A stretch of 64,000 nucleotides of DNA from Neurospora intermedia (GCA_037102815.1 BTPP01000007.1:2914001-2978000); one strand, 5' to 3'. Positions 45,154-57,700 are shown, numbered from the stretch's first letter. Notes: generated by a model from the sequence alone, not told the origin. Translations and numbers: made by a program.

Positions 45154-45897
45154 TCACGGAAAGTCAGTCCCGCCAATGATATCCAGCGTATTTACACAAC
45201 AGTTGAACTTCTTCCTATACACCACCCACTCCCCGCCCGGCGCTACGCCCTTGGCCCCTGCATAAGTCGCCCATCCATTGGGAAACTTATCCGAGAACAA
45301 CTGCGGAGGAGTATAATTTTCGTCAGAACGAACAGAGTAGCTGAACGATGGACTACATATCATATGTTCAATTTTGACCATTAGCATCTCCTTTTGCAAG
45401 CTTGAACGTTGATCTCTATACGGTCCAGTGTTGATTCATCCGCCAAGTGGCAGAAGATAGAAGACCAAGAAAAAAAAAAAGATGTAGAGAAAGACTCACG
45501 GCCTCAATGATCCATCCCCCCCTTGCTGCTCCTCTCTCCCGCCCATGTGAAAAGTCGCCACCCCCGGCGCGCACCTCGTCGGCCTCGTCGGCAAGTCCAC
45601 CGACATGCCGTAGCCCATCCGGCTGTAGGAAAGAAGCTCGGTGAAGTTGTTGTTCATGATGGCGACGTGGATCGCCGGCTTTTGCAGCGGTGAGGGTCCC
45701 GGTCCAGGGCGGTCGGAAATGGGCTGGTGAACGAAGGCGTGGCAGAACGAGTCGAACTTGAACTCTGGAAGACCGGCCATGCTGTCTGGGACCGACCAGT
45801 AGCACCAAGGACAGAAGCGGTCGGAGACGAAAGATTGGGCGTTTGCGTAGCGGGCGGGGAGGAGAAGGAGGGAAAAGAGGATAGTGAGGAGGTACAT
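45154..45897 (-). CDS. Small secreted protein B of a tandem pair
   Basis: Exons 45897-45500 and 45415-45154 with an 84-nt intron (donor GTGAGT, acceptor ATAG) give 219 residues, two more than A. The signal peptide is MYLLTILFSLLLLPARYANA. The shared block reads RFCPWC, FVHQP, IHVAIMN, TELLSYSRMGYG. The second exon contains WATYAGAKGVAPGGEWVVY and NCCVNT. The intron is at the same place and phase as in A. B has lost the low-complexity linker of A and has more cysteines. Unknown function; predicted extracellular. Confidence 0.75.
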
Positions 45898-46386
45898 TCT
45901 TGTTTTCGAGGAAAGTCCTGTAGATAGTGCTTGTTGTGAGGTATGTACAGATACTGGCAGAGGCTATAGTGATGAAGAGCTTGGTGTATTCGACGAGGAG
46001 GTTTGTGAAACAGTGAAAGTTGATGGTGTCCGGTTCAAACATCAACTTTTTAGAGCTCTGGAAAGTATCTACTGACCAGCGCGAACCTTTAAGAGACAAA
46101 GAATGGGGTTAACAATCGTCTGAAAGAGAGGAAGTAGTCGAGTGATCTCCCCAGCAGCCCTAGGTGCCAGGTGCTGTACACAAAGAGAACGCTCATTAAT
46201 AGACTAATAACAATGGAGGTTTTACTCACAGTTATCCAACTACGCTTTTAAACGAGGAGTCAACCACCTTCAGCACCGAAGTATTTTCTGTCAAAAAGAA
46301 GAATTGCAAAATTCTCCTCCAAAAAGAAATCGTGATTTTCGGACATATTTGAATCAAGACTATAAAACAAGAAATGACAAAAAGTT
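45898..46386. other. Intergenic, no supported gene
   Basis: About 0.5 kb upstream of secreted protein B. Nothing recognised. Confidence 0.5.
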
Positions 46387-46475
46387 TGCGGTTTGTGTGG
46401 ATCGAACACACGACCTTCAGATTTATGAGTGAAGTGGACTTCAGTCTGACGCTCTCCCAACTGAGCTAAACCCGC
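46387..46475 (-). tRNA. tRNA-Phe(GAA) with intron, copy 2
   Basis: Identical to the copy at 31854-31942 except for one base inside the intron, so the mature tRNAs are the same. Confidence 0.96.
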
Positions 46476-46730
46476 TTGATGTTTGTCTTTGTAAATATAC
46501 TCCCTATTAGTGGGGCATGGGATGCACGTTCCCAAATGCCAACATCAACGCCATGATTTCTTTGTGATGACTTTGTCGATTATGAACCGTGGGGTGTCTA
46601 TCGAGTGAGGCTTCAAGAAGGTAAAAACTCTTCCTGTCTTGTAATGGAAATATGAAGTTTGCAGAAAACTGAGAGCGACTGGCGTGAAATTCTAACCCGT
46701 TGTTGCCATCTCCCAAAACCTCATGTGCAC

Positions 46731-48252
46731 TCACTTCCTCGGATTATTCGGGTTATTTACAGCATAGTGATAAACTCCATTATGCCTCTCCCACCAGCTT
46801 GGCCTATGAAACGCCACTGGCCTCGTCAGCTCGCTCGTGCAGTGACTATTGATATTCCTCCTCCTCTTATTCTCCTGGCACTTGCACCTGCATCCCGTCC
46901 CTCCCTCCGACGGCAGTGTCATCTTGCCCATGTCACGCAGCGCCTTGTTGCCGAGAAGTTGCTGGTCCATCGGTGCATTTCCCGGACACTGCCACAGCGT
47001 GTCATGCTCGTAGCCAATATCCGAAAAGTGATGAATCTTCTCGGGCGGGAGAAGCATGTGCACGGCGAGCGTGTGTACCGGCGCATCGCCCCAGCGCTCC
47101 GAGTAGAAGCCACCTTTGCTGTCCAGGTAGCGGAAGTAATCCTGGTACTCGCGGCCGCGGAAGAAGTCCAGATTGGCGATCTCAAAGTTGCTCCAGTAGT
47201 GGCACATGTTCCACTTGTTGCCGGCGTTGTCGTGCTCCCGTACCCGAAACAAGCCGAGAAACCAACGGACGGGCGCGGGGAACCACATCACTTGTAACAA
47301 GGCGTTCCAGGCGGGCGTCCGGGGAATACCCTTTTCGATTCGGTAGTCGTCGGTGGTCCTGAATAGGGACGGGCAGGTGTCGCCCACCTCCCAGAGCGCT
47401 ATCGTCCAGCCGTAGACCTTGTTGTGACGAGCCATCTCCACAAAAGGGTCGTATGTGAGGGCACAGCTGTAGCGTACACTTGGCTCGAGGCGCCAGTACC
47501 ACTTGTACGTCCTCAGGGCTTTGAGATTGTAGAACTCGCTGTTTGCGAAAAAAAAAAAAAAAACATCCGGGTTAGCATGTGGACCTATCACACGAAACGC
47601 ATCGGGAGACGTACCCAGAGTAAAACCGACACATGTGATGATAACTCTCCATGTCACCATAGCCCACACCTCGTTCACCCTGCTTCTTCATCTGCAGTTG
47701 GGCCTTTGCCTTTTCCTTATCATTCATTCCCTCGGGAAACCCCCACTTTCCCTTCTCGATGACCTCGAACCTGACCTCAGTCCCATTGCTCACAGCCCTG
47801 CTTAGAACATCCTTGAATTCCTCTGACCACGGAGCGTCGTTCAGGAACATGATCGGGTAGTGAAACCACCGGTTGAACTGCCGTTCGATATTCGCCACTG
47901 TTGCTTTTGCACCTTCGATCTCGCTATTCCGCGCCAACATGACAAAAGTGGCGTTCTCGCGCGGCTGCGCGGCGGTAACCGACGGGTCCAGACATCCTGT
48001 CGCGAACGGCTGGTCGAGATCCTGATGAGGGCGCGCAACGCGCGTGCGGTAGAGATGAGTTGGCAGATCGATAAGGTATAGGACAAGGAGCGGTAATGCG
48101 ATTTTGAGAAGGAGCTTGGTGCGGCGTCCATTGCGCCCCGAGCGCCGAAGTCGTCGAAATTGCAACATGAGGATCTGTCCTACTCGCGCCGGCAGGTCAA
48201 ACGCGAGACGCAGCGTGCCCAGCCGGGAAGATGTGCGGTGGTGGTAACCCAT
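46731..48252 (-). CDS. KTR/KRE2-type alpha-1,2-mannosyltransferase (GT15)
   Basis: Exons 48252-47615 and 47538-46731 around a 76-nt intron (donor GTACGT, T16 tract, acceptor AACAG) give 481 residues. It is a type II Golgi membrane protein: cytoplasmic basic N-terminus, a membrane helix at about 46-64 (KLLLKIALPLLVLYLID), then a luminal GT15 domain. Family marks are FVMLARNSEIEGA, FNRWFHYPIMFLND, SYHHMCRFYSGEFYN, KWYWRLEPSVRYSCALTYDP, NKVYGWTIALWE, NMCHYWSNFEIANLDFFR, FYSERWGDAPVHTLA and the C-terminal CRCK. The enzyme adds alpha-1,2-mannose from GDP-mannose to N- or O-glycans. The domain is full length. The T16 run next to the acceptor is unusually long. Confidence 0.92.
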
Positions 48253-49867
48253 CTTTCAATTTGGAAGGTGAGATGACAGATGACCCAGTGTCTACCGTGT
48301 GGCTCTGTGAGCTTGGCTACCGCATCTTCACACAAATACAAACATTAAAGATCGCCAGATGATGCAGGTTGGTGGTAGCGCAGGGTGGCATTTACACAGT
48401 AAGACGATGATCAACTCTGCTGCCTACACAGGAGCAAGGGTACAGCCGCACAAATAGAATAAGCAACAGGTTTTTTTCTGTGCCGTACGTCCATAATGGA
48501 AATTTCCTAGTTGATAGGTAGCGCTGTTTTCTTTTTGACTCATAGCTTGACGAAACGTTGAAGCGCGAGAACAAAGAAAAACAAAGAGAAGGGAACCAAC
48601 AATCCTACCTCTAGGTACGCAACCAAACTTTATGTCAATTGCCACTGAGCGTTGACGGGTTAGGTAGGTAGTGAAATCCTTTGGGTTGGTGATGACTGAC
48701 AACCAAGGGGGCACACTACCTACCGAGGTACTATACTACGATGCTACAGTGATTTCAAGTTGTCCTAGCTTGACTGTGTAGGGCCGTAAGCCGTTGCTGG
48801 CCAATGAAAAGCTCAGGTGCTGCAGTGATGACCGCCGACGCCTACAAAGGGACGTTCCGGCTGTTTTGTCCAAAGTTGTTGAGGCAGGAGAACGCTAAGA
48901 CGCGGTGATTGTGAGCTTGTTTGTACCCAGTAAACAAGTACAGAGCGAAGAACCGCAAATTCTGAGGACAGTCACGACAGTGTAGACAATACGTTGCCTT
49001 CCACCGGTGCACGTGAAAGGGGTACGTACAGCCAACCGAATCAGGAAAATTTGGGGATGCCAGCTAGAACGCAATGGAGACAGGAAGTACACATGCACTT
49101 GCATATGTAGGTACCTAACGACATCACGTTCTTCGAATGCAAAGGATCTTGCACACTTTGATACAAAGTCAAAGCCTCCGCAAACTTATAACACATCGGT
49201 CGTGGTCACAAAGCCAGCGAATGACGGCGCATACAAGTATGTAAGCGGTGGACGCCGTGCTCCGGGAGCGGTGCCTGAAAATCAAAGGGTCACCGCCGGC
49301 GCTGGCCAACGGCTTTAGCCCCCCACGGCCCCATACTTTTCCGACATCCACACCGGACGCTCTCGGAGACCTTGTTGGTCCGGGAGTCTGCCAAGCCGGC
49401 TTGTTACGTGAGAGAAACTCGTTCTCCTCCGACAGCCGCCATCACGCTACCAACCGGTGGGACCGGCCACATACCCGTGCCAGTGATGTTTCATGTTCGA
49501 TGTTTTCCAGAATCCAGAGAAGTCTTGAGAAAACCGAGAAGCCTCTCCGCCATTCCAGAGTCCAGCCACCCTGCCCACCCCGCCCCGGCGATTTGCAAAA
49601 GTTTTTTTTTCTTGCGTGGAATCCCTGTTGAGCCCGCTTTGTCCTCCACCCGGCTCCTCCACTTAAGGGCCAGATACCGCCACTTCTTGTTCGCAGTGAC
49701 TGAAACTGAAGAACGTACATTCTTTCAATTAGGAAAAGAGCACCGTCTTTTCGTTGCCCTCGTCCCTGAACGAGCAGGAGACAGCCCTGACCAACCCTCC
49801 CGACCTTGGAAGCTATCTTTCGAGACTCGAGATAATCTGTCGCCAAATAGAGAAAAACCCCGGATAA
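48253..49867. other. Divergent intergenic region with AGGTACCT motifs
   Basis: 1.6 kb between the KTR gene and the MCH-like transporter. Patches of ACCTCTAGGTA, TAGGTAGGTA, CTACCGAGGTA and GTAGGTACCTAA occur at about 48606-48616, 48661-48670, 48720-48732 and 49107-49118. No supported gene. Confidence 0.55.
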
Positions 49868-51440
49868 ATGACCCTAGGTCGAGCTCCTAATGCAGAGGAC
49901 AGCTGCCTAAAAAACCATCAGCAGCCCCCCGCGGGCGAGTCATTGTCAACATTCCCGACCTTTATCGATTCCAGCGACCAGGAAAAGGGCGGATCGTTCG
50001 TCTCAAACCGTGAAGCCAACTCAGACGGACGGAACTCGGGACCGGAATCCGACACCATCCAAGACCTCAGCGACAGCCCTGATGATGAGGGCGTCAAGTG
50101 CGAGTCCGGCCTTGCCCGGCAGCCATCTGCGGCAACCACCGTAATCGACTTTCCCGAAGGTGGCCTGCAGGGCTGGCTGGTAGTGTTTGGGTCCTTTTGT
50201 GCCATGATATCGGTGTTTGGACTCATCAACTCTGCGGCCGTCTTTGAATCATACTTTTCGACACATCAGCTTGTCAACCACAGCGCATCCGAGATCGGTT
50301 GGATCTTTTCGCTCTACCTCTTTATCGTCTTTTTTGTGGGCATCCAAGTCGGCCCCATTTTCGATCGGCATGGAGCGCGCCTCCTGGTCGCCGTGGGTAG
50401 TCTGCTGGTTGTCCTCAGCTTGATGTTGTTGAGCCTCAGCAAGAGTAAGTCCTTGCCACGCTTCCGCCCCTGTTTGTGGATGGCATATGGTGCTAACGAC
50501 GGACACAGCTTATTATCAAATCATGCTGACATACTCTGTGCTCGGTGGCTTGGGCGGTGCCCTTCTCAACTGCCCTGCGTACGGATCGATCACACACTTC
50601 TTCCACGTGCGCCGTGGCCTGGCAACCGGTGTTGCTACCATTTCCGGCGGCATTGGCGGTATCGTGTTCCCCATCATGTTGCGATATACCCTCCCCTCGA
50701 TTGGGTTCCCCTGGAGTTGCCGCATCCTTGGCTTCATTATGCTCGGCCTCGCCGTGCCCGCCAACCTCTTTATCAAGACTCGTCTGAAGCCCAAGATCAG
50801 CCAAGACAAACCCAAGATCTCGTCACTTTTGCCCGACTTTTCCGGATTCCGAGACCTTCGCTATGCCTTTTCGGCGATCGGCATCTTCTTTATGGAGTGG
50901 GGGCTGTTCATGCCCTTGACGTACATTGTCTCGTACGCAGCGGCGCATGGCCAGGATGCAACCGAGAGCTACCTTCTCCTGTCGTACCTTAACGCCGGGT
51001 CTGTGTTGGGCCGTGTGCTCCCCGGTCTCTTTGCTGATCGCATCGGACGGTTCAATGTGGTCATTATCACCATCTCGCTGTGTGTGATTCTTGTGTTGGC
51101 CATGTGGCTTCCGGCAGCCATGTCCAAGTCGGTGCTGATCGGATACGCTGTTCTCTTTGGATTTGCCAGCGGAAGCAACCTCGGCCTGGTACCCGTGTGC
51201 CTTGGACAGTTGTGCGACGCTCGCCAATTCGGTCGGTACTACTCGACGGCCATGATGGTGGCCAGTTTCGGTACGCTCAGCAGTGTACCCATTGGCGGCG
51301 CCCTGTTGGAGATGGGCTCTGCTGAGACGGGCTGGCGAGCCGTCATCATATTCTCGGGCCTTTCGTACTTTGTCGCCCTGGCGTGTTATACGTCCGCCCG
51401 CGTTCTCGCTGTCGGCTTCAACCCGCGGGTCAAGTTCTAG
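49868..51440 (+). CDS. MFS transporter, monocarboxylate-porter-like (MCH type)
   Basis: Exons 49868-50444 and 50509-51440 with a 64-nt intron (donor GTAAGT, acceptor CACAG) give 502 residues. About 97 hydrophilic residues precede FPEGGLQGWLVVFGSF, the start of helix 1 in the fungal monocarboxylate-porter homologues (MCH family). Other marks are NSAAVFESYF, SEIGWIFSLYLF, GPIFDRHGARLL, YGSITHFFHVRRGLATGVA, GGIGGIVFP and FADRIGRFN (loop 8-9). Twelve helices are expected. Yeast Mch5 imports riboflavin and other members move unknown anions; substrate cannot be deduced here. A long acidic N-terminus suggests regulation by turnover. Confidence 0.9.
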
Positions 51441-51966
51441 CCATGTGTTGGATATTGGATATAGAGAAAAAGTAATTGGATAGCTAGATAATGTTAATGC
51501 GGAATGATCAACGGCGCAGATAGTTCTCTTTTTTGCAATCAGTGAAAGTGTCGAGAAAGAAGGTAGATGAGAGGAAGAGGATGGGAAATGGAAAAGAGAG
51601 CCCAGGTTATGGACGGTAGAGGTACCTCTATGTACCCGGACATCATTTGGATTTGCGATTCACCCCCCTCCCCTTCCCCCCACCCCCCCAAACGTTGTTG
51701 TCTCAGCCCACTGTTCCGCTAAACCCCACCGAATGCGTAGGGCTCAGGTACCCGCGACGCCCAAATCGCGGGGTAATTTCTCAGCAGACCCCGCCGCCGA
51801 CCAGAAAATTTCAACGCCACCCGCGACATTCCGTCGCAAGTCTTCGTCGCCAGTGACGCGGGACGAAAACAAAATTGAAACATCTCCCCAGCAACAAACA
51901 ACAGTTACAAGTCAACAGCCAGCCATCCTCTTCGTTTCACAACAGTATAGCTGCGCTCGACATACA
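51441..51966. other. Intergenic, DPH2 leader
   Basis: Contains a GAGGTACCTCTATGTACC patch at about 51619-51636. An open frame in phase with DPH2 runs from an ATG at 51733 (78 extra codons), considered under DPH2. Confidence 0.5.
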
Positions 51967-53742
51967 ATGGTTGGCGAACTAAACGCGGCACCGGTTCTGT
52001 CCACACCGGAAGATCACCTATTCGAATACGCAGTGGTCCCGACCGATGACCAGACCAAAGCGAAATCAGATGATGAACTCCGCGACATCTACGAAATCAC
52101 AAGGACAGCGAAGGAAGTTGGAGAGGGAGGGTGGAGGAGAATTGGCCTACAGTTTCCCGACCATATGCTTTCCGATGCCCCCAGAGTTGTCCAACTCCTA
52201 GAAGCAGAGCTTGCTGCTCTCCCACAACCGACGGCGACAGCCTGCCCCGAGCCCTCCACCACGAACAACGGACAATGCGGTCGCGATGACCAACAAACCG
52301 GTACAGGGTGTGGATGTGGTAAACAAGCTCCTGCCCCAGTGGAATCACAGCCCAAGGCCCGTCGGGTATACGTCCTCGCCGATACCTCGTACAGCGCCTG
52401 CTGCGTCGACGAGATTGCCGCCGAACACGTTAACGCTGATGTCGTTGTCCACTACGGCCGCTCGTGCCTCTCGCCTACTTCCCGTCTTCCCGTAATCTAC
52501 GTCTTTACCAAGCACATCCTTGACCGCGATGCTGCCCTCGCCGACTTCGAAAAGGAGTACCCAGATAAAGAGGCCAAGGTGGTCCTCATGGCCGACGTTA
52601 CCTACCAAGTTCACGTCCTGTCATTACTGTCCGAACTCCAAAGCCGTGGCTACGTCAACTTGCTAGCCACCGAGATTGTTCACAACCCCATGGGCAGGAT
52701 ACCAAACAGAAAAGTCGTGGACGTCCAAGGCATAGAGGTGGAAATCAGCCATGGCAGCGAAACCTCGACGGGCCTGGATCTCCGAGATTACTCCATTTTC
52801 CACATCTCCCAACCGCCAACCGCGCTCCTCCTCGCCCTGTGCTCCAGAGTTAAGAACCTCTACATTTTCCAGACCTCTTCTGACAGCTCCTCGCTGTACT
52901 CCGCTCAGCGCCTCCTTGGTCGCCGTTATGCCCGCCTCCTCTCCCTGACGACAGCTGGCATTATTGGCATACTTGTCAACACCCTCTCCGTTTCCAACTA
53001 CCTTTCCTCTATCGATAGCATCCGCAAGCAAATCGCTGCTGCCGGGAAGAAAAGTTACACAATGGTAGTTGGAAAACTCAATCCAGCCAAGCTTGCCAAT
53101 TTTGCTGAAATTGACGGCTGGGTCGTGGTCGGCTGCTGGGAGAGTTCTCTCATTGAGGATGATGCTGGCTTCTACAAGCCTGTCATCACGCCCTTTGAGC
53201 TTGAGCTCGCCCTCGCCAGTGACGACGAAAGAGTTTGGACCGGCGAGTGGTGGGGTGGCATCGAAGCTGTCAAGCCACCAATCGACGAAAAGCCCAAGGA
53301 GAAGAAGTCCGAGGACAATGAGAACAACGAGACGCAAGATACAGCCGATGCCGAGCAAGTCTCTGGTGATGGCGAATTGGACAGCGAGGAGGAGTCGGCA
53401 CCACCCGAGTTTGACTGGAGGACAGGAAAACTTGTCAGCCATAGTAGGCCTATGCGCATGGCCGCGCCGAAACCCAAGAGTGCAAAGAAGGTGGATTCGA
53501 CTGAAAAGCCAGATGCGCCGCCACGGTCAAGCGCCTTGACCCTTAGATCCAAAGCCCAGGAGTTGGCATCAGTCAACGGCGTCGTTAGCCCCGGTGCAGA
53601 GTATCTTCGTACTCAGCGGACATGGGTCGGTTTGGGCACCGATTTCGACGAGGAGGCCAGCATGACGATTGAAGAGGGCAGAGGCGGAGTGGCTAGAGGC
53701 TACACGGTTGGCGGAGAAGGAGAGAAGCACTTGATGTCCTGA
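51967..53742 (+). CDS. DPH2: Diphthamide biosynthesis subunit Dph2
   Basis: Intronless gene for 591 residues from the ATG at 51967. Dph2 works with Dph1 in the cytoplasm to move the aminocarboxypropyl group of S-adenosylmethionine onto the target histidine of elongation factor 2, the first step of diphthamide synthesis. Family marks are [17 protein letters not shown] (56-72), [19 protein letters not shown] (138-155), [11 protein letters not shown] (160-170) and [10 protein letters not shown] (384-393), which hold the conserved cysteines 145/146, 167 and 390. Residues about 88-130 form a Thr/Gln/Cys-rich insertion; the C-terminus is acidic and then basic. An in-frame ATG at 51733 would add 78 low-complexity residues; the later start gives the usual N-terminus. 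Confidence 0.93.
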   Translation: MVGELNAAPVLSTPEDHLFEYAVVPTDDQTKAKSDDELRDIYEITRTAKEVGEGGWRRIGLQFPDHMLSDAPRVVQLLEAELAALPQPTATACPEPSTTNNGQCGRDDQQTGTGCGCGKQAPAPVESQPKARRVYVLADTSYSACCVDEIAAEHVNADVVVHYGRSCLSPTSRLPVIYVFTKHILDRDAALADFEKEYPDKEAKVVLMADVTYQVHVLSLLSELQSRGYVNLLATEIVHNPMGRIPNRKVVDVQGIEVEISHGSETSTGLDLRDYSIFHISQPPTALLLALCSRVKNLYIFQTSSDSSSLYSAQRLLGRRYARLLSLTTAGIIGILVNTLSVSNYLSSIDSIRKQIAAAGKKSYTMVVGKLNPAKLANFAEIDGWVVVGCWESSLIEDDAGFYKPVITPFELELALASDDERVWTGEWWGGIEAVKPPIDEKPKEKKSEDNENNETQDTADAEQVSGDGELDSEEESAPPEFDWRTGKLVSHSRPMRMAAPKPKSAKKVDSTEKPDAPPRSSALTLRSKAQELASVNGVVSPGAEYLRTQRTWVGLGTDFDEEASMTIEEGRGGVARGYTVGGEGEKHLMS

Positions 53743-54017
53743 AAAAGAGGACGTTTGATCTAGGTAGCCGCGATTGGACACGAATATTGGTAGGAGTGAA
53801 ACCCACAGAACAGCGAATGGATTGGAAAGACTTTGGACTCACGAGCACAATGTTGGGACCACGGACACGACTCAGTTATTGGGTTTCTTCGCCACTTGGG
53901 ACCTATCTGCTTTCATTTTTTACCATCATCGACGGGATTACCACTGTAACCACCGCGACCACCACGCCTGAATTCGGTCAATTCTCGACAAACGTTAGCA
54001 ATGAGCCGGCGGTTCCC

Positions 54018-54795
54018 TTACAGGTGCCTCAAGCCTTCGCTCCCACTGGATTTCGACACATGGGCACACAAGCAACCTGGTGGACGATCAACCGTGTCAT
54101 CCGTGGACCTTCTAGCCTTATACGGCGGGGGCGGTGTCGCCTCCCTCGTCTCCAATCGGTGCGCCTCCATGTCGTACTCTTCCTGCTGTCTTCCTTCTCG
54201 ATGTTGCTGCGGCTGTTCTTGTCGCATTTCTTCCTGCATATAAGCCATGGCATAAGCTCCATCCAGTGGTGTTCCCGTTGTCGGCGGTACCCTGATTCTC
54301 ACGCGAGTGTCTGTCTGTGGCCAGTTCCGATACAACGGACGGTCAGGACCAGCATGACGCAGCCATCCTGAAGTTGTTTGAACCACTTCCCTTCCCTCCC
54401 TGCCTCGCACTTTGCTCCTGGTGCTAGATCCAGGGCTGCCACCGTACGGAAGGTAGTGGGGGGAGCGCGGGTAAGGGAGGTGGTTGTGCTCTCTTCTCAC
54501 GCCGCTGGGTCCTATGAAGGTGGGGAGTGGGGATTGGGGTCCGAGCTCATTGTTCTTCTTATCTCGAAAGCAGCATTGCCAGATGGTCGAGCCCAGAATG
54601 GCAATGGCAAGGGTGCTGAAAAGAATCAACATGGGGATCTTGAACTTCTGATAGAAGCCATCTGCCGGGATGCCTGCCGGTCCGGTGTCGTCGGCGAGGG
54701 TGGAGTTGGCCTGGGAAAGTTAACAGCACGATCTCACAATGAATAATGACTTGTGAGAAAATGATGCAGGATCTGGTTAGGTCGATACTCACCAT
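54018..54795 (-). CDS. Single-pass membrane protein with PPPY motif
   Basis: The best model has a first coding exon that is only the ATG (54795-54793), an 82-nt intron (donor GTGAGT, acceptor CCCAG) and a second exon 54710-54018, giving 231 residues starting MANSTLADDT. Without that exon the frame starts at MLILF inside the membrane helix, which is less likely. One helix lies at about 28-45 (MLILFSTLAIAILGSTIW), then CC and a long polar tail rich in Pro, Arg, Glu and Gln. The tail holds ATPPPPYKARR, a PPxY motif of the type bound by Rsp5/Nedd4 WW domains. NST at residue 3 is a glycosylation sequon before the helix. It could be a ubiquitin-ligase adaptor or cargo; this is inference. Confidence 0.6.
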
Positions 54796-57700
54796 GCCTT
54801 GTGCCTTGCTGCCGACGTCTTCAGCTTCTGGTTGGATGCGTAAAGATATCCAAGGTTGTGAACTCGGACAGTTGTGGATGATGACAATTCCTTTTCATGA
54901 AATGGCGACTTTTGCTTTGCGTGCGTCCACGTTTCCAGGAATAAGTTAAAAGAAAAGCCAACACCAGACAAACAAGGAAAACGTCCTTTCCATCAGGGAA
55001 TACAAATCGAGAATCAAATTTCCGTGCGTCACTTCGACGACCGACACCAAATGGCCAACAATATACCTGATAAGACAGCCAAAATTGCAGCTTCCTATTG
55101 TTCATGGTCGCGAAATGTGGAAGCAGTGATCAGATGAACCAACCAACGCCTGGGAAATGAGCATGGCGCAGTGAGGAAGTTCGGATGAGAACCCTCGTGG
55201 CCTCCTTTCGGTCCCTTTTCTCCTTTACTGGTATTATACCTCTTGTCTCTGACCTCTGGCCCCGAAGTTGCTCATATTGTTCCAGCCTACCGGTACCAGA
55301 CACCCACCAAGTCGTGTGTTCGCACCGCCATACCTCCCAGTTAGGGTGTATCGACGCATCAACGCATCGATGCATCAACAGCCTCGGCCCGTTCCGCCAC
55401 TACTCCTCGAACTACCCCATAACCGCTTTTCAATCTCCACCACCTCTTGACTCCACGGTCATGGCCTCATCTTGTTAACACGTAATTGACCGGGTGCGCC
55501 GGACCTTCATTATCTTTGCCCTACCCTGCTTATGTCCTTTGTTCCGGGCACGCTGAACACCGGCACTTCCGCCGCTCTTGGTGATATCGTCCCCAATATC
55601 TGCACTTGGGGCAGCCCTTACTTTGCGTCCCTCTTCTAGGTGCGCAGGTGATGGTTTCCACATGTGCCAGGTCACCCTCTCACCACCACCGTCGAGGAGA
55701 AAGATGAAGCCGAGTATACTGCAGAGGCAACCCATTTCTTCTGCGATTTGACGGTCTGATCGGTGATGCAGTTTCAGTGCACTGGGAACGTGATAGTCGT
55801 GATTACCGGACTTGAGGGAACGATGGAAAGTTAGTGATTCGACGGTTTGGTTGAGAGACAGTGACCCGTCGGCAGACGATGGTGAGGCAGACGTGAGTGT
55901 TCGTTCTACGGTCAATCCTCCGTACCCTATACCTGGATAAACTGTAAGTGGCTGTTCATTCAACTCGTCAATCAAGTGTTGAGCTGAACATCTTATAGCT
56001 GCGTGTCAACAAATTCATGGCCCCATTGCTTCTAATGCTGCCATTCCATGATCAAACAGCGTACAATGAGCGCGATCTCTAGTCAATGACCTTTTCACTT
56101 CTGGGGATTTTTCTACCAGTCGTGTGTGAACGGTGTCGCAAGTGACAATACAAGGACCCAGGGTCAACAAGGAGACGCAAACGCTCATCGTTGGGCAGAC
56201 TTCACCTCCCAACGGCTGGTGCTGGGAGTTTAAAGAAGGGAATTGCTCATTAAACACTAGCAATGCGATGAAATGGCCGAGGTTTCTTCTCGACCTTTCC
56301 GAAGGATACCATGATCACTTGGCGATCATCACGTTCGTTCAACGGAAACCTACTATCTTTCCTCCACGCACCCATATTCTCGACTAGCCCGAAGTGTTCC
56401 AACAGCAACACCCCTTTTCTAGTGTACACTAAGAATGTAGCACTGACAGGGTTTATAAAATTCTGTTCCATATCCAACGGCTTTATACGTCAAAGCGGCG
56501 ATATCAGTGCAACCTGGAGGTGACATCGGCGCTTTCAAGGTATGATGACTTTGGAAAAAGCTACCGAGCGGACTTTCGAACTTGGTTTTAGCATTATTCC
56601 AAGTTTGCTGGATTTTCCCGCTGTGGTCGAAACAAAACATTTGCTTGCGTGTACCTGAAATATGGGTGCGTGAAGGAAAACATATTGGTGCAGGTAGAGG
56701 TAAGTTTTCCCTTTGTTTATCGTTGGGTGGCGATGTTGACGGGTGTTGCAGTGTACCTGTTATTGCTAAACCCCCCCTTTTGCCCTCTAGGTGGCCAAGA
56801 CCGCTAACCGCTAACGGCTTTATGCAACACTGACGGCCCAGACTTTGCATTGACATCCAGATGGGACCTTACAATAATGACCCCTGTTAATGCAAGCCCC
56901 CCCTGTTGCAAAAACAGAGAACCTGACCCATTAGATGCAAACGATTTCAGCCGCCCGTATTCCCGGTTCTGTTATGTAAGAGAAAGAAAGCCCCCTTCTG
57001 CGAAGAATTCGAGCAGTGACGGAACTAGTTGCGTTGACAGGTGTAGTGTACACCTCCTCGGCAACGAGCCGACAGGCATCCAACTTCCCAAACAACGGGG
57101 AAAGGGTATCTCAAACAACCACGTTTTATCCAGTCACATTCGTTTTAGTACACGCGAGGATGGCAACGGTTGCCGTTAACTGTCACACGGACCCACCGAC
57201 ATGAGACTGGGCGAGTTGCGGGTTCGCTCGTCCCAAGTCGCTACCCCTACCTACAATGTCACCTGACTAGTACGAGCCCGGGTATCAAAAGATGCAAAAT
57301 GCCATATATCGGGCCCAAATATGGCCCATGCAGGATAACGTCAGTGAAACCCCAAGGAGTTACATACCACCCTCTACTCCAGGCTTCCTCGTTTTCACCA
57401 TCCCCAAAACTGTAAACCAACCCTGTCTATATGTCAACGAGATCCCTGCAGTGCCCCTGAGCCTCAACCGTTTTGGATCTACCTCGCCTGTGAATAAGCT
57501 TTTACGAAGCCGAGTCGATCTAGGATTGACCGGAAAGACATGCCGCAGGATGAACAAGAAACATCGGCCGTGTGTTCTACGATCAGAGTGTGCACACAGT
57601 TCCACTTGGGCGCCCCCTGAACTCCTCACTTGGAGTTCCAAGATGAAGTATATAGAGTCTGTTGATTCCCCCTCATGAATGTCAATATTCTTTCACACAA

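Noticed and set aside
51733-51966. N-terminal extension of DPH2
   Set aside because: In frame and open, but low-complexity and upstream of the usual Dph2 start; more likely leader sequence.
55475-55975. 166-codon minus-strand frame
   Set aside because: No ATG at its start and no clear acceptor or upstream exon.
56419-56856. 145-codon minus-strand frame with ATG
   Set aside because: Composition unlike protein and no domain.
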